This document shows positions 42,427 through 50,479 of a DNA stretch of 64,000 nt, piece by piece; within the stretch, counting starts at the first letter, position 1, and each line of letters opens with the position of its first letter. A model generated the notes under the pieces. The model ran no database searches, was not told where the DNA came from, and saw nothing but the letters and a program-made list of their open reading frames with translations. A program made the position numbers and the translations under genes. The DNA is from Kribbella caucasensis (GTDB lineage: Bacteria; Actinomycetota; Actinomycetes; Propionibacteriales; Kribbellaceae), in the NCBI RefSeq assembly GCF_004361855.1, contig NZ_SNWQ01000021.1, forward strand, positions 98,380 through 162,379. The letters run 5' to 3'.

Positions 42427-43308
42427 ATGGTGACAACCACGACGGTCGGGTGGATCGGCCTTGGCGCCATGGGCGGACCGATGGCCCAGTGCGTCGCCCA
42501 GGCCGGGTTCCCGGTCTCGGCGTACGACGTGTCGGTCGAGCGGGCGCGGTCGCTGGCCGGTGGCGGTCTGAGCGCAGCCGGGTCCGTGCAGGAAGCGGTC
42601 ACCGGCGCGAAGGTCGTCGTACTCATGGTCGCGACGCCGGACCAGGTCGAGTCGGTCCTGTTCCGCTCGGACGGCGCGGCTGCGCAATTGCAAGCCGGCG
42701 CGATCGTCGTCGTGATGGCGACGGTCGGTCCGGGTCCGATCGAGGGCTGGGCTCGTCGGCTGGGTGACATCGGGGTGGGCCTGGTTGACGCGCCCGTGTC
42801 CGGCGGGGTCGCCCGGGCAGCCAAGGGCGACCTACTGGTGATGGTGTCCGGCTCGGCCGAAGCTCTCGCGGTGACCCAGCCGATCATCGACGCGATGGCA
42901 TCGACTGCGCCGGTGGTCGGACCACGACCCGGCGACGGGCAGAAGGTGAAGGTCGTCAATCAGTTGCTCTGTGGTGTGCACATCGCGGCCGCCGGCGAAG
43001 CACTGGCACTGGCCGACTCGATGGGACTGGACGTCGAGTCGACCTGGCAGGTGCTGAAGTCCGGGGCGGCGAGCTCGTTCATGTTCGGCGATCGTGGCGA
43101 GCGGATGGTCACCGGCGCCTTCGACGACGTCCGCAGCGCTTTGGACATCTTCGTCAAGGACATGGGCATCGTCACGGCTGCCGCGAAGTCGGTCGAACAG
43201 CCGACCCCGCTCGCCTCCGCGGCCGAACAGCTCTACCTCACCGGCCGCCGCAAGGGCCTGGGCCGCAAGGACGACTCGATCGTCTTCGAGGTTCTCCGCC
43301 ATCCGTGA
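42427..43308 (+). CDS. NAD-dependent beta-hydroxyacid dehydrogenase (LtnD-like)
   Basis: A 293-residue member of the 3-hydroxyisobutyrate dehydrogenase superfamily, which oxidises beta-hydroxyacids such as threonate, erythronate or tartronate semialdehyde. The Rossmann start WIGLGAMGGPM, substrate motif DAPVSGG (121-127), catalytic Lys175 with Asn178 (GQKVKVVNQL) and the DMGIVTAAAK C-terminal signature are intact. Context with a DUF1537 kinase points to L-threonate or D-erythronate dehydrogenase activity. It follows the aldolase after one base (TGACATG). Confidence 0.87.
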   Translation: MVTTTTVGWIGLGAMGGPMAQCVAQAGFPVSAYDVSVERARSLAGGGLSAAGSVQEAVTGAKVVVLMVATPDQVESVLFRSDGAAAQLQAGAIVVVMATVGPGPIEGWARRLGDIGVGLVDAPVSGGVARAAKGDLLVMVSGSAEALAVTQPIIDAMASTAPVVGPRPGDGQKVKVVNQLLCGVHIAAAGEALALADSMGLDVESTWQVLKSGAASSFMFGDRGERMVTGAFDDVRSALDIFVKDMGIVTAAAKSVEQPTPLASAAEQLYLTGRRKGLGRKDDSIVFEVLRHP

Positions 43309-43413
43309 GCGACCATACGGCGGATACGTAGCGATCTAGGTATTTCCCCGGTCCCCGAGCCAGCTGCAGGTGGTGATAGTGATCGGGAGGGCTCCAACCG
43401 AGAGGCGGCTCAT

Positions 43414-44355
43414 ATGGTTCAGGCCCGGCGGCCCGACAACGGCCGAGACAGCGTCGCCCAGTACCTCGACGAGATCGCCCGGACCCCCCTCCTGACCGCG
43501 CAAGAAGAAGTCGAGCTCGCTCAGACGGTCGAGACCGGCCTGCTCGCGGAGCAACTGCTGGCCGAAAGACGGGGTGGACGCAGTACGGGCAATGCCCCCG
43601 GTTGTGCCACCGAGGAAGAACTCGAGTGGCTCGCAGACGATGGCCGACGCACACAGCAGCAGTTCGTGACCGCGAACCTGCGGTTGGTGGTCTCGATCGC
43701 TCGCCGCTACACACGGTCCCAGCTGCCGCTACTGGACCTGATCCAGGAGGGCAACGCGGGTCTGATCCGCGCGCTGGAGAAGTTCGACTACCGGAAGGGA
43801 TTCAAGTTCTCGACCTACGCGACCTGGTGGATACGGCAGGCCATCAGCCGTGGCATCGCACTGCAGTCCAGGATGGTCCGGATACCCGTGCACCTGGTGG
43901 AGCAGCTGAACCAGATCGAAACCGCCCGGCGCACACTGGCGGCCACGCTCGGCCGCGAGCCGGAGGTCGACGAGATCGCCGCGGACCTCGGCCTGGACCC
44001 CGAGCGAGTCACAGAGCTGCTCCACCTCAGCCGCGAGCACCTCAGCCTGGACAGCCCGATCGACGACGAAGGTGACGGCTGTCTCGGCGACCTGATCGCC
44101 GCCGAGACACTTCGCGGTCCGGACCAGCTCGTCGACGAGGCGTCGGATCGCTCGGACCTGTTCGGCTTGCTCGATCAACTCGACCCGCGGTCGGCAGACG
44201 TGGTCCGGCGCCGCTACGGCCTGCACGACGGCCAACCGGCCAAGCTGGCCGAGGTCGGCGCGGTCCACGGCATCTCCGCCGAGCGGGTGCGCCAACTGGA
44301 GAAGGCCGCCCTGCGCCGGCTGAAACAGCTCGCCGACCCGTCCCTCGCCGCCTGA
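43414..44355 (+). CDS. RNA polymerase sigma factor, group 2 (SigB/HrdB-like)
   Basis: A 313-residue sigma-70 factor lacking region 1.1. Region 1.2 (DSVAQYLDEIARTPLLTAQEEVELA), regions 2.1-2.4 (LRLVVSIARRYTRSQLPLLD, LIQEGNAGLIRALEKFDYRKG, STYATWWIRQAISRGIA), region 3 and region 4 (DPRSADVVRRRYGL; ISAERVRQLEKAALRRLKQ) are all present. Its length and complete domains suggest a non-essential stationary-phase or stress sigma factor rather than the primary one. It is monocistronic, and its leader region 43309-43413 holds only a possible promoter. Confidence 0.92.
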   Translation: MVQARRPDNGRDSVAQYLDEIARTPLLTAQEEVELAQTVETGLLAEQLLAERRGGRSTGNAPGCATEEELEWLADDGRRTQQQFVTANLRLVVSIARRYTRSQLPLLDLIQEGNAGLIRALEKFDYRKGFKFSTYATWWIRQAISRGIALQSRMVRIPVHLVEQLNQIETARRTLAATLGREPEVDEIAADLGLDPERVTELLHLSREHLSLDSPIDDEGDGCLGDLIAAETLRGPDQLVDEASDRSDLFGLLDQLDPRSADVVRRRYGLHDGQPAKLAEVGAVHGISAERVRQLEKAALRRLKQLADPSLAA

Positions 44356-44387
44356 CCCCGCCGCCGGAACAGCTGCACGACAAACAG

Positions 44388-44416
44388 TTGACACGACATA
44401 TATGTCGTGTAATGTA
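44388..44416 (+). promoter_or_regulatory. Promoter covered by perfect 20-bp palindrome (MarR operator candidate)
   Basis: TTGACA (44388-44393) and TAATGT (44410-44415) form a promoter with a 16-base spacer. The spacer is filled by ACACGACATATATGTCGTGT (44391-44410), a perfect palindrome. It is almost certainly an operator; the MarR protein encoded as second gene of the operon is the best candidate repressor. Confidence 0.85.
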
Positions 44417-44422
44417 TCTGCC

Positions 44423-45274
44423 ATGGAGATCAGCAGCGTCAGCGCAGTCAGCACCGGGAACGTCCGGATCCGGCCTGAACATGTCGGACCGACGGACAAG
44501 AACATGTACGTCTGGCTCGCGACCTCGAAGAGCTGGACCCCGCCGCGCCCGATCAATACCTACATCGTCGAGCACCGGGATGGCCTGGTGCTGTTCGACA
44601 CCGGCCAGGACCGTGCATCGGTCACCGAGCCCGACTACTTTCCGGGCGGACTGAACGGCGTGATCTACGACCGGCTGGCGGCCTTCGAGATCGGGCCGGA
44701 GCAGACCTTGCCGCGCCTGCTGGCCGCCAACGGGTACGACGTCCGCGACGTCCACACGGCTGTGCTCTCGCATCTGCACCAGGACCACATAGGCGGTCTG
44801 CCCGAGCTGAGCAAGGCGCGCATCGTGATCGCCGACGAGGAGTGGAAGTCGATGCGCCGGCCATTGGCCGCCGCCCGGGGCTATCTGCGGCAGCACATCG
44901 AGCGCCATGACCTGCAGTGGGAGCGGATTCACTTCGAGTCGCTCGGCTCCGGGTCGGTCGGGCCCTTTACCGATGGACACGATCTCTTCGGGGACGGGAG
45001 CCTGCTCGTGCTGCCGACTCCAGGACACACGCCCGGATCGCTGTCGATGCTGGTACGGCGACCGGACGAGGCGCCGCTGTTGATGGTCGGCGACCTCACG
45101 TACGACGCGAACCTGCTCGCGGCCGGCGAGGTCCCCGGGATCGGCAAGAAGCCGGAGCTCCGCCGGTCGGTTGCCAAGGTCAACCAGTTGCGGGAGTTGT
45201 TCCCGGATCTGGTGGTCCTCGCCGCCCACGATCCCGCCGCGGCCGGGCGCATCGCAGTACGAGGTGTGGCATGA
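44423..45274 (+). CDS. Metallo-beta-lactamase-fold hydrolase (lactonase-like)
   Basis: A 283-residue MBL-fold enzyme. The dinuclear metal motif is HLHQDHIGG (HxHxDH), followed by the second ligand His in PTPGHTPGS, the bridging Asp in MVGDLTYD and the last His in AAHDP. The pattern and spacing are those of AHL lactonases and related quorum-quenching or general lactone hydrolases, but the substrate is not certain. It is followed by a MarR gene with a four-base overlap and lies behind a strong palindromic operator, suggesting induction by its substrate or a related compound. Confidence 0.84.
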   Translation: MEISSVSAVSTGNVRIRPEHVGPTDKNMYVWLATSKSWTPPRPINTYIVEHRDGLVLFDTGQDRASVTEPDYFPGGLNGVIYDRLAAFEIGPEQTLPRLLAANGYDVRDVHTAVLSHLHQDHIGGLPELSKARIVIADEEWKSMRRPLAAARGYLRQHIERHDLQWERIHFESLGSGSVGPFTDGHDLFGDGSLLVLPTPGHTPGSLSMLVRRPDEAPLLMVGDLTYDANLLAAGEVPGIGKKPELRRSVAKVNQLRELFPDLVVLAAHDPAAAGRIAVRGVA

Positions 45275-45735
45275 ACGTCGCGGAGGAGCTGCGGTACTTG
45301 ATCCTGGCGATTCAGCGGGAGGGCAACCGGCTGCTGGCGGCAGAGCTTCGTCCGTTGGGATTGACGCCTTCACAGGCTGAGGTGCTGAGGGTGCTGCGCG
45401 ATCACGGACCGCTCACGCTGAGCGCGCTCGGCGGGATGCTCGTCTGCGAGACCGGTAACAGCCCCAGCCGACTGGTGGATCGCCTGGTCACACAAGGACT
45501 GGTCCAACGAGACACCGATCCGGACGACCGCCGCTACCTGGCCCTGAGCCTGACCGCTGAGGGCAAAGCGCTCAGCAAACGCATCGTCGCAGCCGAGGAC
45601 GCGCTGCACGACGCCATTGATCAGCTGGTCGCCGGACAACCGGTCGACGAGACCATCACCACACTGCGCGCTGTCGCAAGCGCCTTTCCCGCGGGACAGG
45701 CTCTGGCTCGGCGGCTTGCTGCCCAGGAGGGTTGA
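45271..45735 (+). CDS. MarR-family transcriptional regulator
   Basis: A 154-residue winged-helix regulator: LGLTPSQAEVLRVLRDHGPL, then LVCETGNSPSRLVDRLVTQGLV and the wing RDTDPDDRRYLALSLTAEGKAL, the standard MarR layout. It is translationally coupled to the MBL hydrolase (ATGA) and probably represses the shared promoter through the 20-bp palindrome at 44391. No cysteine redox sensor is evident. A phenolic or lactone ligand is conceivable but not shown. Confidence 0.9.
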   Translation: MNVAEELRYLILAIQREGNRLLAAELRPLGLTPSQAEVLRVLRDHGPLTLSALGGMLVCETGNSPSRLVDRLVTQGLVQRDTDPDDRRYLALSLTAEGKALSKRIVAAEDALHDAIDQLVAGQPVDETITTLRAVASAFPAGQALARRLAAQEG

Positions 45736-45738
45736 ACC

Positions 45739-46128
45739 ATGGAAAAGGCGAGTCTCGCCATCAACGGATCACCTGCCGACGTACTGCTCGACCCGCTCGC
45801 TCTGCCGTTGTGGAACGAGGCTTTCCTCAGCATCGACGGTCCTGCCACCCCTGCGGTCGGCGTGCGGTACACGCTGCGGGTTCGCCCCGGGCTGAGCGGC
45901 TGGCTGGAGTACACCGCGATCACCCCGGGCCGGATCGAGATGAGCTGGCAGGTTCCGGGCTTCCGCGAGCGCGGTGAGTGGTTGCTCGAAGACGGCCCTG
46001 AAGGCAGCATGGTCACCCACTCGTTCGAACACGGCGGCCCGTTGGCCGCAGTACTGCGCTCTGCCTACCGCGGTATCGCCGCAGTACGCCTGGAGCGGCT
46101 GCGGGATCGGGTCCTAGGCGTTGCCTGA
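45739..46128 (+). CDS. SRPBCC-family protein
   Basis: A 129-residue START/SRPBCC-like protein, three bases after the MarR stop, so the third gene of the MBL operon. The family pattern is seen in SPADVLLDPLALPLWNEAF (N-terminal strand and helix) and LEDGPEGSMVTHSFEHGG. Such proteins form a deep hydrophobic pocket for small apolar ligands or polyketides. No catalytic residues can be named. It is convergent with the response-regulator gene and overlaps it by 15 bases. Confidence 0.72.
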   Translation: MEKASLAINGSPADVLLDPLALPLWNEAFLSIDGPATPAVGVRYTLRVRPGLSGWLEYTAITPGRIEMSWQVPGFRERGEWLLEDGPEGSMVTHSFEHGGPLAAVLRSAYRGIAAVRLERLRDRVLGVA

Positions 46129-46758
46129 GGCCCGCAAATAGGTGAGCACCGCATGCACCCGGCGATGCGTGGCCGCCGATTCGTCGAGCGCCAGCTTCTG
46201 GAAGATCGAGCGCAGGTGACTCTCGACCGTGCGGTCGGCGACGAAGAGCTTGCCGGCGATCGCGGCGTTCGAGTGGCCCTCGGCGACCAGACCGAGTACC
46301 TCCAGCTCCCTTGGTGACAAGGGTTCCAGCTCCGATCGCCGGGGAGCGAGCAGTGCCGAGACGACGGCCGGGTCGAGCGCCGATCCACCGGCTGCGACCC
46401 GTTCGAGCGCGTCGAGGAAGTCCTCGACCCGGAGCACCCGATCCTTGAGCAGATATCCGAACGCCCCGGTCGACACCAACTGCACGGAGTGCCGGGTCTC
46501 GAGATGCTGCGACAGCAACACGATCGGCTGCTCCGGTCGACGCTGCCGGATCTCGCGGGCCGCGTCCGCTCCGTCGTCGGTCATCGTCGGCGGCATCCGC
46601 ACATCGATCACCGCGACCGAGGGCTCGTGCTCAATGACCGCGTCGATCAGGCCGTCCGCGCTTGTCAGGGACGCTACGATCTCATGCCCCGCGGCGGTCA
46701 GCAGCCCGACGAGACCTTCCCGGAACAGCGCCGAGTCCTCCGCGATCAGGACGCGCAC
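46114..46758 (-). CDS. NarL-type response regulator
   Basis: A 214-residue DNA-binding response regulator. The receiver domain has the acidic pocket (Glu7, Asp8), phosphoacceptor Asp52 (VAVIDVRMPP), Ser/Thr in LLSQHLE and Lys in YLLKDRV. The C-terminal LuxR HTH is LSPRELEVLGLVAEGHSNAA then DRTVESHLRSIFQKL. It overlaps the histidine kinase gene by 13 bases and is its partner. Target genes are unknown; the inverted repeat at 48725 upstream of the system is a candidate site. Confidence 0.92.
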   Translation of the reverse strand: MRVLIAEDSALFREGLVGLLTAAGHEIVASLTSADGLIDAVIEHEPSVAVIDVRMPPTMTDDGADAAREIRQRRPEQPIVLLSQHLETRHSVQLVSTGAFGYLLKDRVLRVEDFLDALERVAAGGSALDPAVVSALLAPRRSELEPLSPRELEVLGLVAEGHSNAAIAGKLFVADRTVESHLRSIFQKLALDESAATHRRVHAVLTYLRASGNA

Positions 46759-48440
46759 GGCAGCACCGCCTCAACCGTCGTACCGCCCGTTGGCCCACAG
46801 GTCACACTCAGGCGGCCACCGACGGAACCGACGCGATCCCTCAACGCGGTCAGACCCGCACCGACCGGGACGCCGCCGATCCCGTCGTCGATCACCGCGA
46901 CGTGCAGACGGTCGCCCTGACGTTCGACGGTGATGCCGATCCGGGATGCGCGAGCATGCTTGAGGACGTTCGCCATCGCCTCCGCGACGACGAAGTACGC
47001 GGTCACCGTGACGACTTCGGAGCTTGCCGTCTCCTCGACGACGAAGTCGACCGGCAACGGGCACTCGGCACCCAGCCGGGCCAGGGCGGCGGGAAGCCCG
47101 TCGTCCAGGCTGGCGGGTCGTACGCCGTGGGCCAGCCGGCGGAGCTCGCCGACCGTTGCCTCCAGTCGTTCGACGGCCAGTTCGAGATCGTCGGAGACTG
47201 GGTCATCGGGTCGGAGCCGGTACTGCGCCGCCCGCAGCTGCATGCCGATGGCAACAAGTTGCTGCTGGGCGCCGTCGTGCAGGTCCCGTTCCAGTCGGCG
47301 GCGTTCGTCGATCGTGGCCGAGACCAGGCGTCGACGGCTCTCGTCCACCTCGGTCAGCGCCCGCCGCAGTCCGATCCGGAGCCGGCTGACCTCGATCGGC
47401 AACCGCGCGGTCGACGCGGCCAGCTTGGCCCGGCGCAGGCGGCGCATCGAGCCGGGACGAACCAGGATGACGCCGATGTCCGCACTGGCGGTCCGTAGCG
47501 GCACCCCGACCCGGTCGTTTCCCGCCACCTGCCCGGTGCCCGTCAGATCCACCAGCCCGGTCCCGGCCGGATCGGTCAACAGCAATGTCAGCTCGGGATC
47601 CCGGACCGCGGACCTCAGCACCTGCTCGACCTCCTCGGGCTCGGCTGATCCGTCACGCACCTGCTCGACGAAGCGCTCGATCTGCGCGACCAGAACGGTC
47701 CGGTAACGGTCGAGCAGCCTTCCGACCGCACCATGAATCCTTCGATACAAGGGCAGCACCAGGATTGCCACCAGGAACACCGAGCCGGTCAGCCCGATCA
47801 CGGAGTCCCGTCCGGCCAAGTAGCCGGTGAGAACGACACCAGCCGCCAGCAGCGCGGCAGCGATCAGCGTCGTCAGCACCCAGGCCACCGAGTCGCTCAG
47901 GATCCGGTCGATCTCGAACAGGTCGTACCGCAGTACGGCGATGGCGACGGCAGCCGGAACGAGGACCAGAATCCCCAGCAGGAAAGCCGAATAGGCCGCC
48001 TCGCCGATCAATCCAAAGGAGTTGACGATCCAGCTGGCCACCATCAAGGCCACCACGGCACCGGTCGCCAGAATCAGCCAGCGCAGCTGTTGCTTCGTCC
48101 GCTCGTCCCCGCGCCGGTAACGCAGCACGACGCTGATGCTGCAGGCAACTACCACGGCCAGCAGGAACGTCAGCGCACCGATCATCAGCGGCATCGCGAT
48201 CGGCTCCGGCACGAGCAAGGGCGCCGTGAAGTAGCGGGGCTCGCCGTAGTCCATCGTGACGGTCATCGCCACGCCGACGCTGAGGGCCGACACCGGAACT
48301 CCGACTGCGATGACCACCCAGCGGCGACCGGCGAGCAACCCGTCTGGGAAGAGCAGTAGCAGCGCCAGAAAGCCGGTGAGCTGCCACGGCCAGCCGACCA
48401 CGCTCAGGGCATCGACGAAGTCCGCCGCCGGCCAGGACAT
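46746..48440 (-). CDS. Histidine kinase of the NarL type (downstream part of a split gene)
   Basis: As encoded, 564 residues with about six membrane helices (first 240 residues), a GAF-like region and an HisKA_3 dimerisation domain (ERRRLERDLHDGAQQQL, phosphoacceptor His388). The HATPase is intact (AMANVLKHARASRIGI; DDGIGG; GLTALRDRVGSVGG). The reading frame upstream of its ATG is open except for one TGA three codons before, and the 80 codons beyond encode the expected first helices. The natural protein was therefore probably about 647 residues. The remaining ATG may restart translation, giving a kinase short of its first membrane segments. Confidence 0.88.
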   Translation of the reverse strand: MSWPAADFVDALSVVGWPWQLTGFLALLLLFPDGLLAGRRWVVIAVGVPVSALSVGVAMTVTMDYGEPRYFTAPLLVPEPIAMPLMIGALTFLLAVVVACSISVVLRYRRGDERTKQQLRWLILATGAVVALMVASWIVNSFGLIGEAAYSAFLLGILVLVPAAVAIAVLRYDLFEIDRILSDSVAWVLTTLIAAALLAAGVVLTGYLAGRDSVIGLTGSVFLVAILVLPLYRRIHGAVGRLLDRYRTVLVAQIERFVEQVRDGSAEPEEVEQVLRSAVRDPELTLLLTDPAGTGLVDLTGTGQVAGNDRVGVPLRTASADIGVILVRPGSMRRLRRAKLAASTARLPIEVSRLRIGLRRALTEVDESRRRLVSATIDERRRLERDLHDGAQQQLVAIGMQLRAAQYRLRPDDPVSDDLELAVERLEATVGELRRLAHGVRPASLDDGLPAALARLGAECPLPVDFVVEETASSEVVTVTAYFVVAEAMANVLKHARASRIGITVERQGDRLHVAVIDDGIGGVPVGAGLTALRDRVGSVGGRLSVTCGPTGGTTVEAVLPCAS

Positions 48441-48446
48441 CTGACC

Positions 48447-48689
48447 TCAGGCATTGAGCGCGGGGACGACGAGCAGGGAGGCGGCCAGCCAAGCCACTGC
48501 CGCGCCCACAGGTGAAGCAGGAGCACGTACTGCGAGTAGCCAGCCCAGCGCGAGAGGTACCACCCCCAGCAGGTAGACGGCCGCCGGCCACCCCTCGCCA
48601 GCCGGGTGGAACGCGTTCAGGGCAAGGACCAGTTCGGCGGCGACGCACACGGCGGTCGCGAGCCAGATCGGCCAGAACCTGCGGCTCAT
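48447..48689 (-). pseudogene. N-terminal fragment of the histidine kinase, cut by in-frame TGA
   Basis: Eighty residues (MSRRFWPIWLATAVCVAAEL..., ending PALNA) with two to three hydrophobic helices. Its stop TGA (48449-48447) is in the same frame as the kinase, which resumes GGT-CAG-ATG at 48440. TGG to TGA is a single-base change that would restore ...NAWGQMSWP, a plausible inter-helix loop. The pair is best described as one gene interrupted by a nonsense mutation. A genuinely separate small membrane protein, or read-through, is less likely. Confidence 0.72.
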
Positions 48690-48724
48690 GCCCGCATTGT
48701 CCACTGGAATCGCCGATCCGGTGA

Positions 48725-48740
48725 TCAGTACCTGTACTGA
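48725..48740. promoter_or_regulatory. Inverted repeat TCAGTAC-CT-GTACTGA
   Basis: Perfect 7-bp arms with a 2-base centre (48725-48740), located 36 bases upstream of the split kinase start and 85 bases before the divergent small membrane protein. It has the size of a NarL/LuxR dimer site, so it may let the response regulator control either or both genes (inference). Confidence 0.55.
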
Positions 48741-48824
48741 CCTTCGGATCAGCGCAGACCACGATGCGCCGGACGACGCCGGCGAGCGACCTTGGAACCT
48801 CCACCATCTCCGGGAGGGATCACC

Positions 48825-49130
48825 ATGATCGCCATTCTGACCATCCTCGTCGCCCTGCCACTCGGACTCCTGGTCCGCAACCGGCTGGCCGCCTACCTGA
48901 CCTACGCGATCCTGTTCGCGCAGGTCTTCACCTTCCAGACGGCCACCTTGCTGATGGAGTGGGCCAAGGGTTCCACGGAGGCCTTCCCAGCCGACCCGAC
49001 CAAGGGCTCCTTCGGCTACCTGGCCTTCACCAGCACCATCTACGCCGTCGGCTTCGGCCTCATCACCCTCGGCCACTGGCTCCGCAACCGCCGCCGTACA
49101 GGCGCTGACGCGGTACTGCTGGACAGCTGA
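48825..49130 (+). CDS. Small three-helix membrane protein
   Basis: A 101-residue protein with three hydrophobic segments (about 1-18, 24-44 and 66-85). ATG 48825 has a strong gggagg ribosome-binding site 7 bases upstream. No family is recognised. It is divergent from the NarL two-component system, and the inverted repeat at 48725 lies between them, so it may be a regulated target. It converges on the acyl-CoA dehydrogenase gene with a 19-base gap. Confidence 0.7.
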   Translation: MIAILTILVALPLGLLVRNRLAAYLTYAILFAQVFTFQTATLLMEWAKGSTEAFPADPTKGSFGYLAFTSTIYAVGFGLITLGHWLRNRRRTGADAVLLDS

Positions 49131-49149
49131 CTCTCGGCAGGCCGTGGGG

Positions 49150-50322
49150 TCAGCTGAAGTGGGCGCCGGGTTTGCGGTGGCCGCGGAGGAGGTCCCGGGC
49201 GATGATCAGGCGCTGCATCTCGTCGGTGCCTTCGAAGATGCGCCAGAGGCGGAACTCGCGGAACCAGCGTTCGATCGGGAGTTCCTTGGTGTAGCCCATC
49301 CCGCCGTGGATCTGCAGGACCCGGTCGGCGACGCGGTTCACCATGTTCGTGCCGTAGAGCTTGGCGATCGCGCTGTCGTGCTGGGGATGCCGGCCCTGGT
49401 CGACCGTCCAGGCGGCGTACAGGACCAGCCAGCGGGCGGCCTCCAGTTCGACCTCGGAGTCGGCGACCATCCACTGGATCGCCTGGTTGTCGCCGATCGG
49501 GGTGCCGAAGGTCTGCCGGGTGTTCGCGTGGTCGATCGCCAGCTGGAGGAGCCGTTCGCAGGCACCGATGCCGCGGGCCGGGATGATGAAGCGGCCCTTC
49601 ATGATCCAGCGCATCGCCAGCTCGTACCCCTGGCCGATCTCGCCGAGCACGTGATCCTGCGGGACCCGTACATCGTCGAAGTTCAGCGTCGCCGGGACGG
49701 CAGGGCCCATCGTCACGATCCGGTCGGAGGTCCAGCCGCGGTCCCGGTCGACCAGGAACGCGGTGAACCCGCCCTTCGAGCCCTTCTCCGGATCAGTGAC
49801 GGCGATGACGATGGCGAAATCGGCTTCGTTACCTCCTGTAATGAAGGTCTTCTCGCCCCGGATGACCCACTTGTCACCGTCGCGGCGCGCAGTGGTCCGG
49901 ATCGCGCGGGTGTCCGAACCGGCGCCGGGCTCGGTGATCGCGAAACACGACCGCCGCTCACCGGAGATGGTCGGCAGGAGGTAGTCGTTGCGCTGCTCTT
50001 CGTTGCATTCGTACAGGATGTTGTCGGCCTCGCCACCGAACGAGAACGGCACGAAGGTCCGGCCGAGCTCGCTGGTGATCAACACCTGGTCGACCGCCGA
50101 CAGGTCCATCCCGCCGTATTCCTCCGGCGTGCTCAGACCCCAGAACCCGAAGGACTTCGCCTTCAGCCGAATCTCCCGGACGACGGCCGGCTCCACCCCC
50201 GGCAGCCCTTCCCGCTCCCGCCTGAGCACCTCGCTCTCCAGCGGCATCAGTTCCTTCCGGACGAACTCGCGGGTCGTCTCGCGAATCGCCCGCTGTTCCT
50301 CACTGAGCGAGAAGTCGACCAT
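49150..50322 (-). CDS. Acyl-CoA dehydrogenase
   Basis: FAD enzyme that introduces the alpha-beta double bond in acyl-CoA during fatty or amino-acid breakdown. The 390-residue protein has the family signatures CFAITEPGAGSDT (signature 1), TFITGGNEADFAIVIA, and QIHGGMGYTKELPIERWFREFRLWRIFEGT-type C-terminal motif (split at about 345-372). The catalytic base position near the C-terminus could not be fixed with certainty by eye. ATG 50322 gives the typical start MVDFSLSEEQRAIR. The upstream 157 bases hold no gene. No acyl-CoA partner genes are adjacent. Confidence 0.92.
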   Translation of the reverse strand: MVDFSLSEEQRAIRETTREFVRKELMPLESEVLRREREGLPGVEPAVVREIRLKAKSFGFWGLSTPEEYGGMDLSAVDQVLITSELGRTFVPFSFGGEADNILYECNEEQRNDYLLPTISGERRSCFAITEPGAGSDTRAIRTTARRDGDKWVIRGEKTFITGGNEADFAIVIAVTDPEKGSKGGFTAFLVDRDRGWTSDRIVTMGPAVPATLNFDDVRVPQDHVLGEIGQGYELAMRWIMKGRFIIPARGIGACERLLQLAIDHANTRQTFGTPIGDNQAIQWMVADSEVELEAARWLVLYAAWTVDQGRHPQHDSAIAKLYGTNMVNRVADRVLQIHGGMGYTKELPIERWFREFRLWRIFEGTDEMQRLIIARDLLRGHRKPGAHFS

Positions 50323-50479
50323 GAGCCCCTCCAGCCGTTCGGTGTTCAACCACCGTAGATGGTTCTGGTCACCGACACCCTTGTAAAGGCTGCTCCCCAG
50401 CTCCTGCCCGGTGTGGAGTTCCGGTGCACACAGGTCCGGCGACGAAGAACCCAACCTGTGGCAGCCGATCAGGTGGAGA

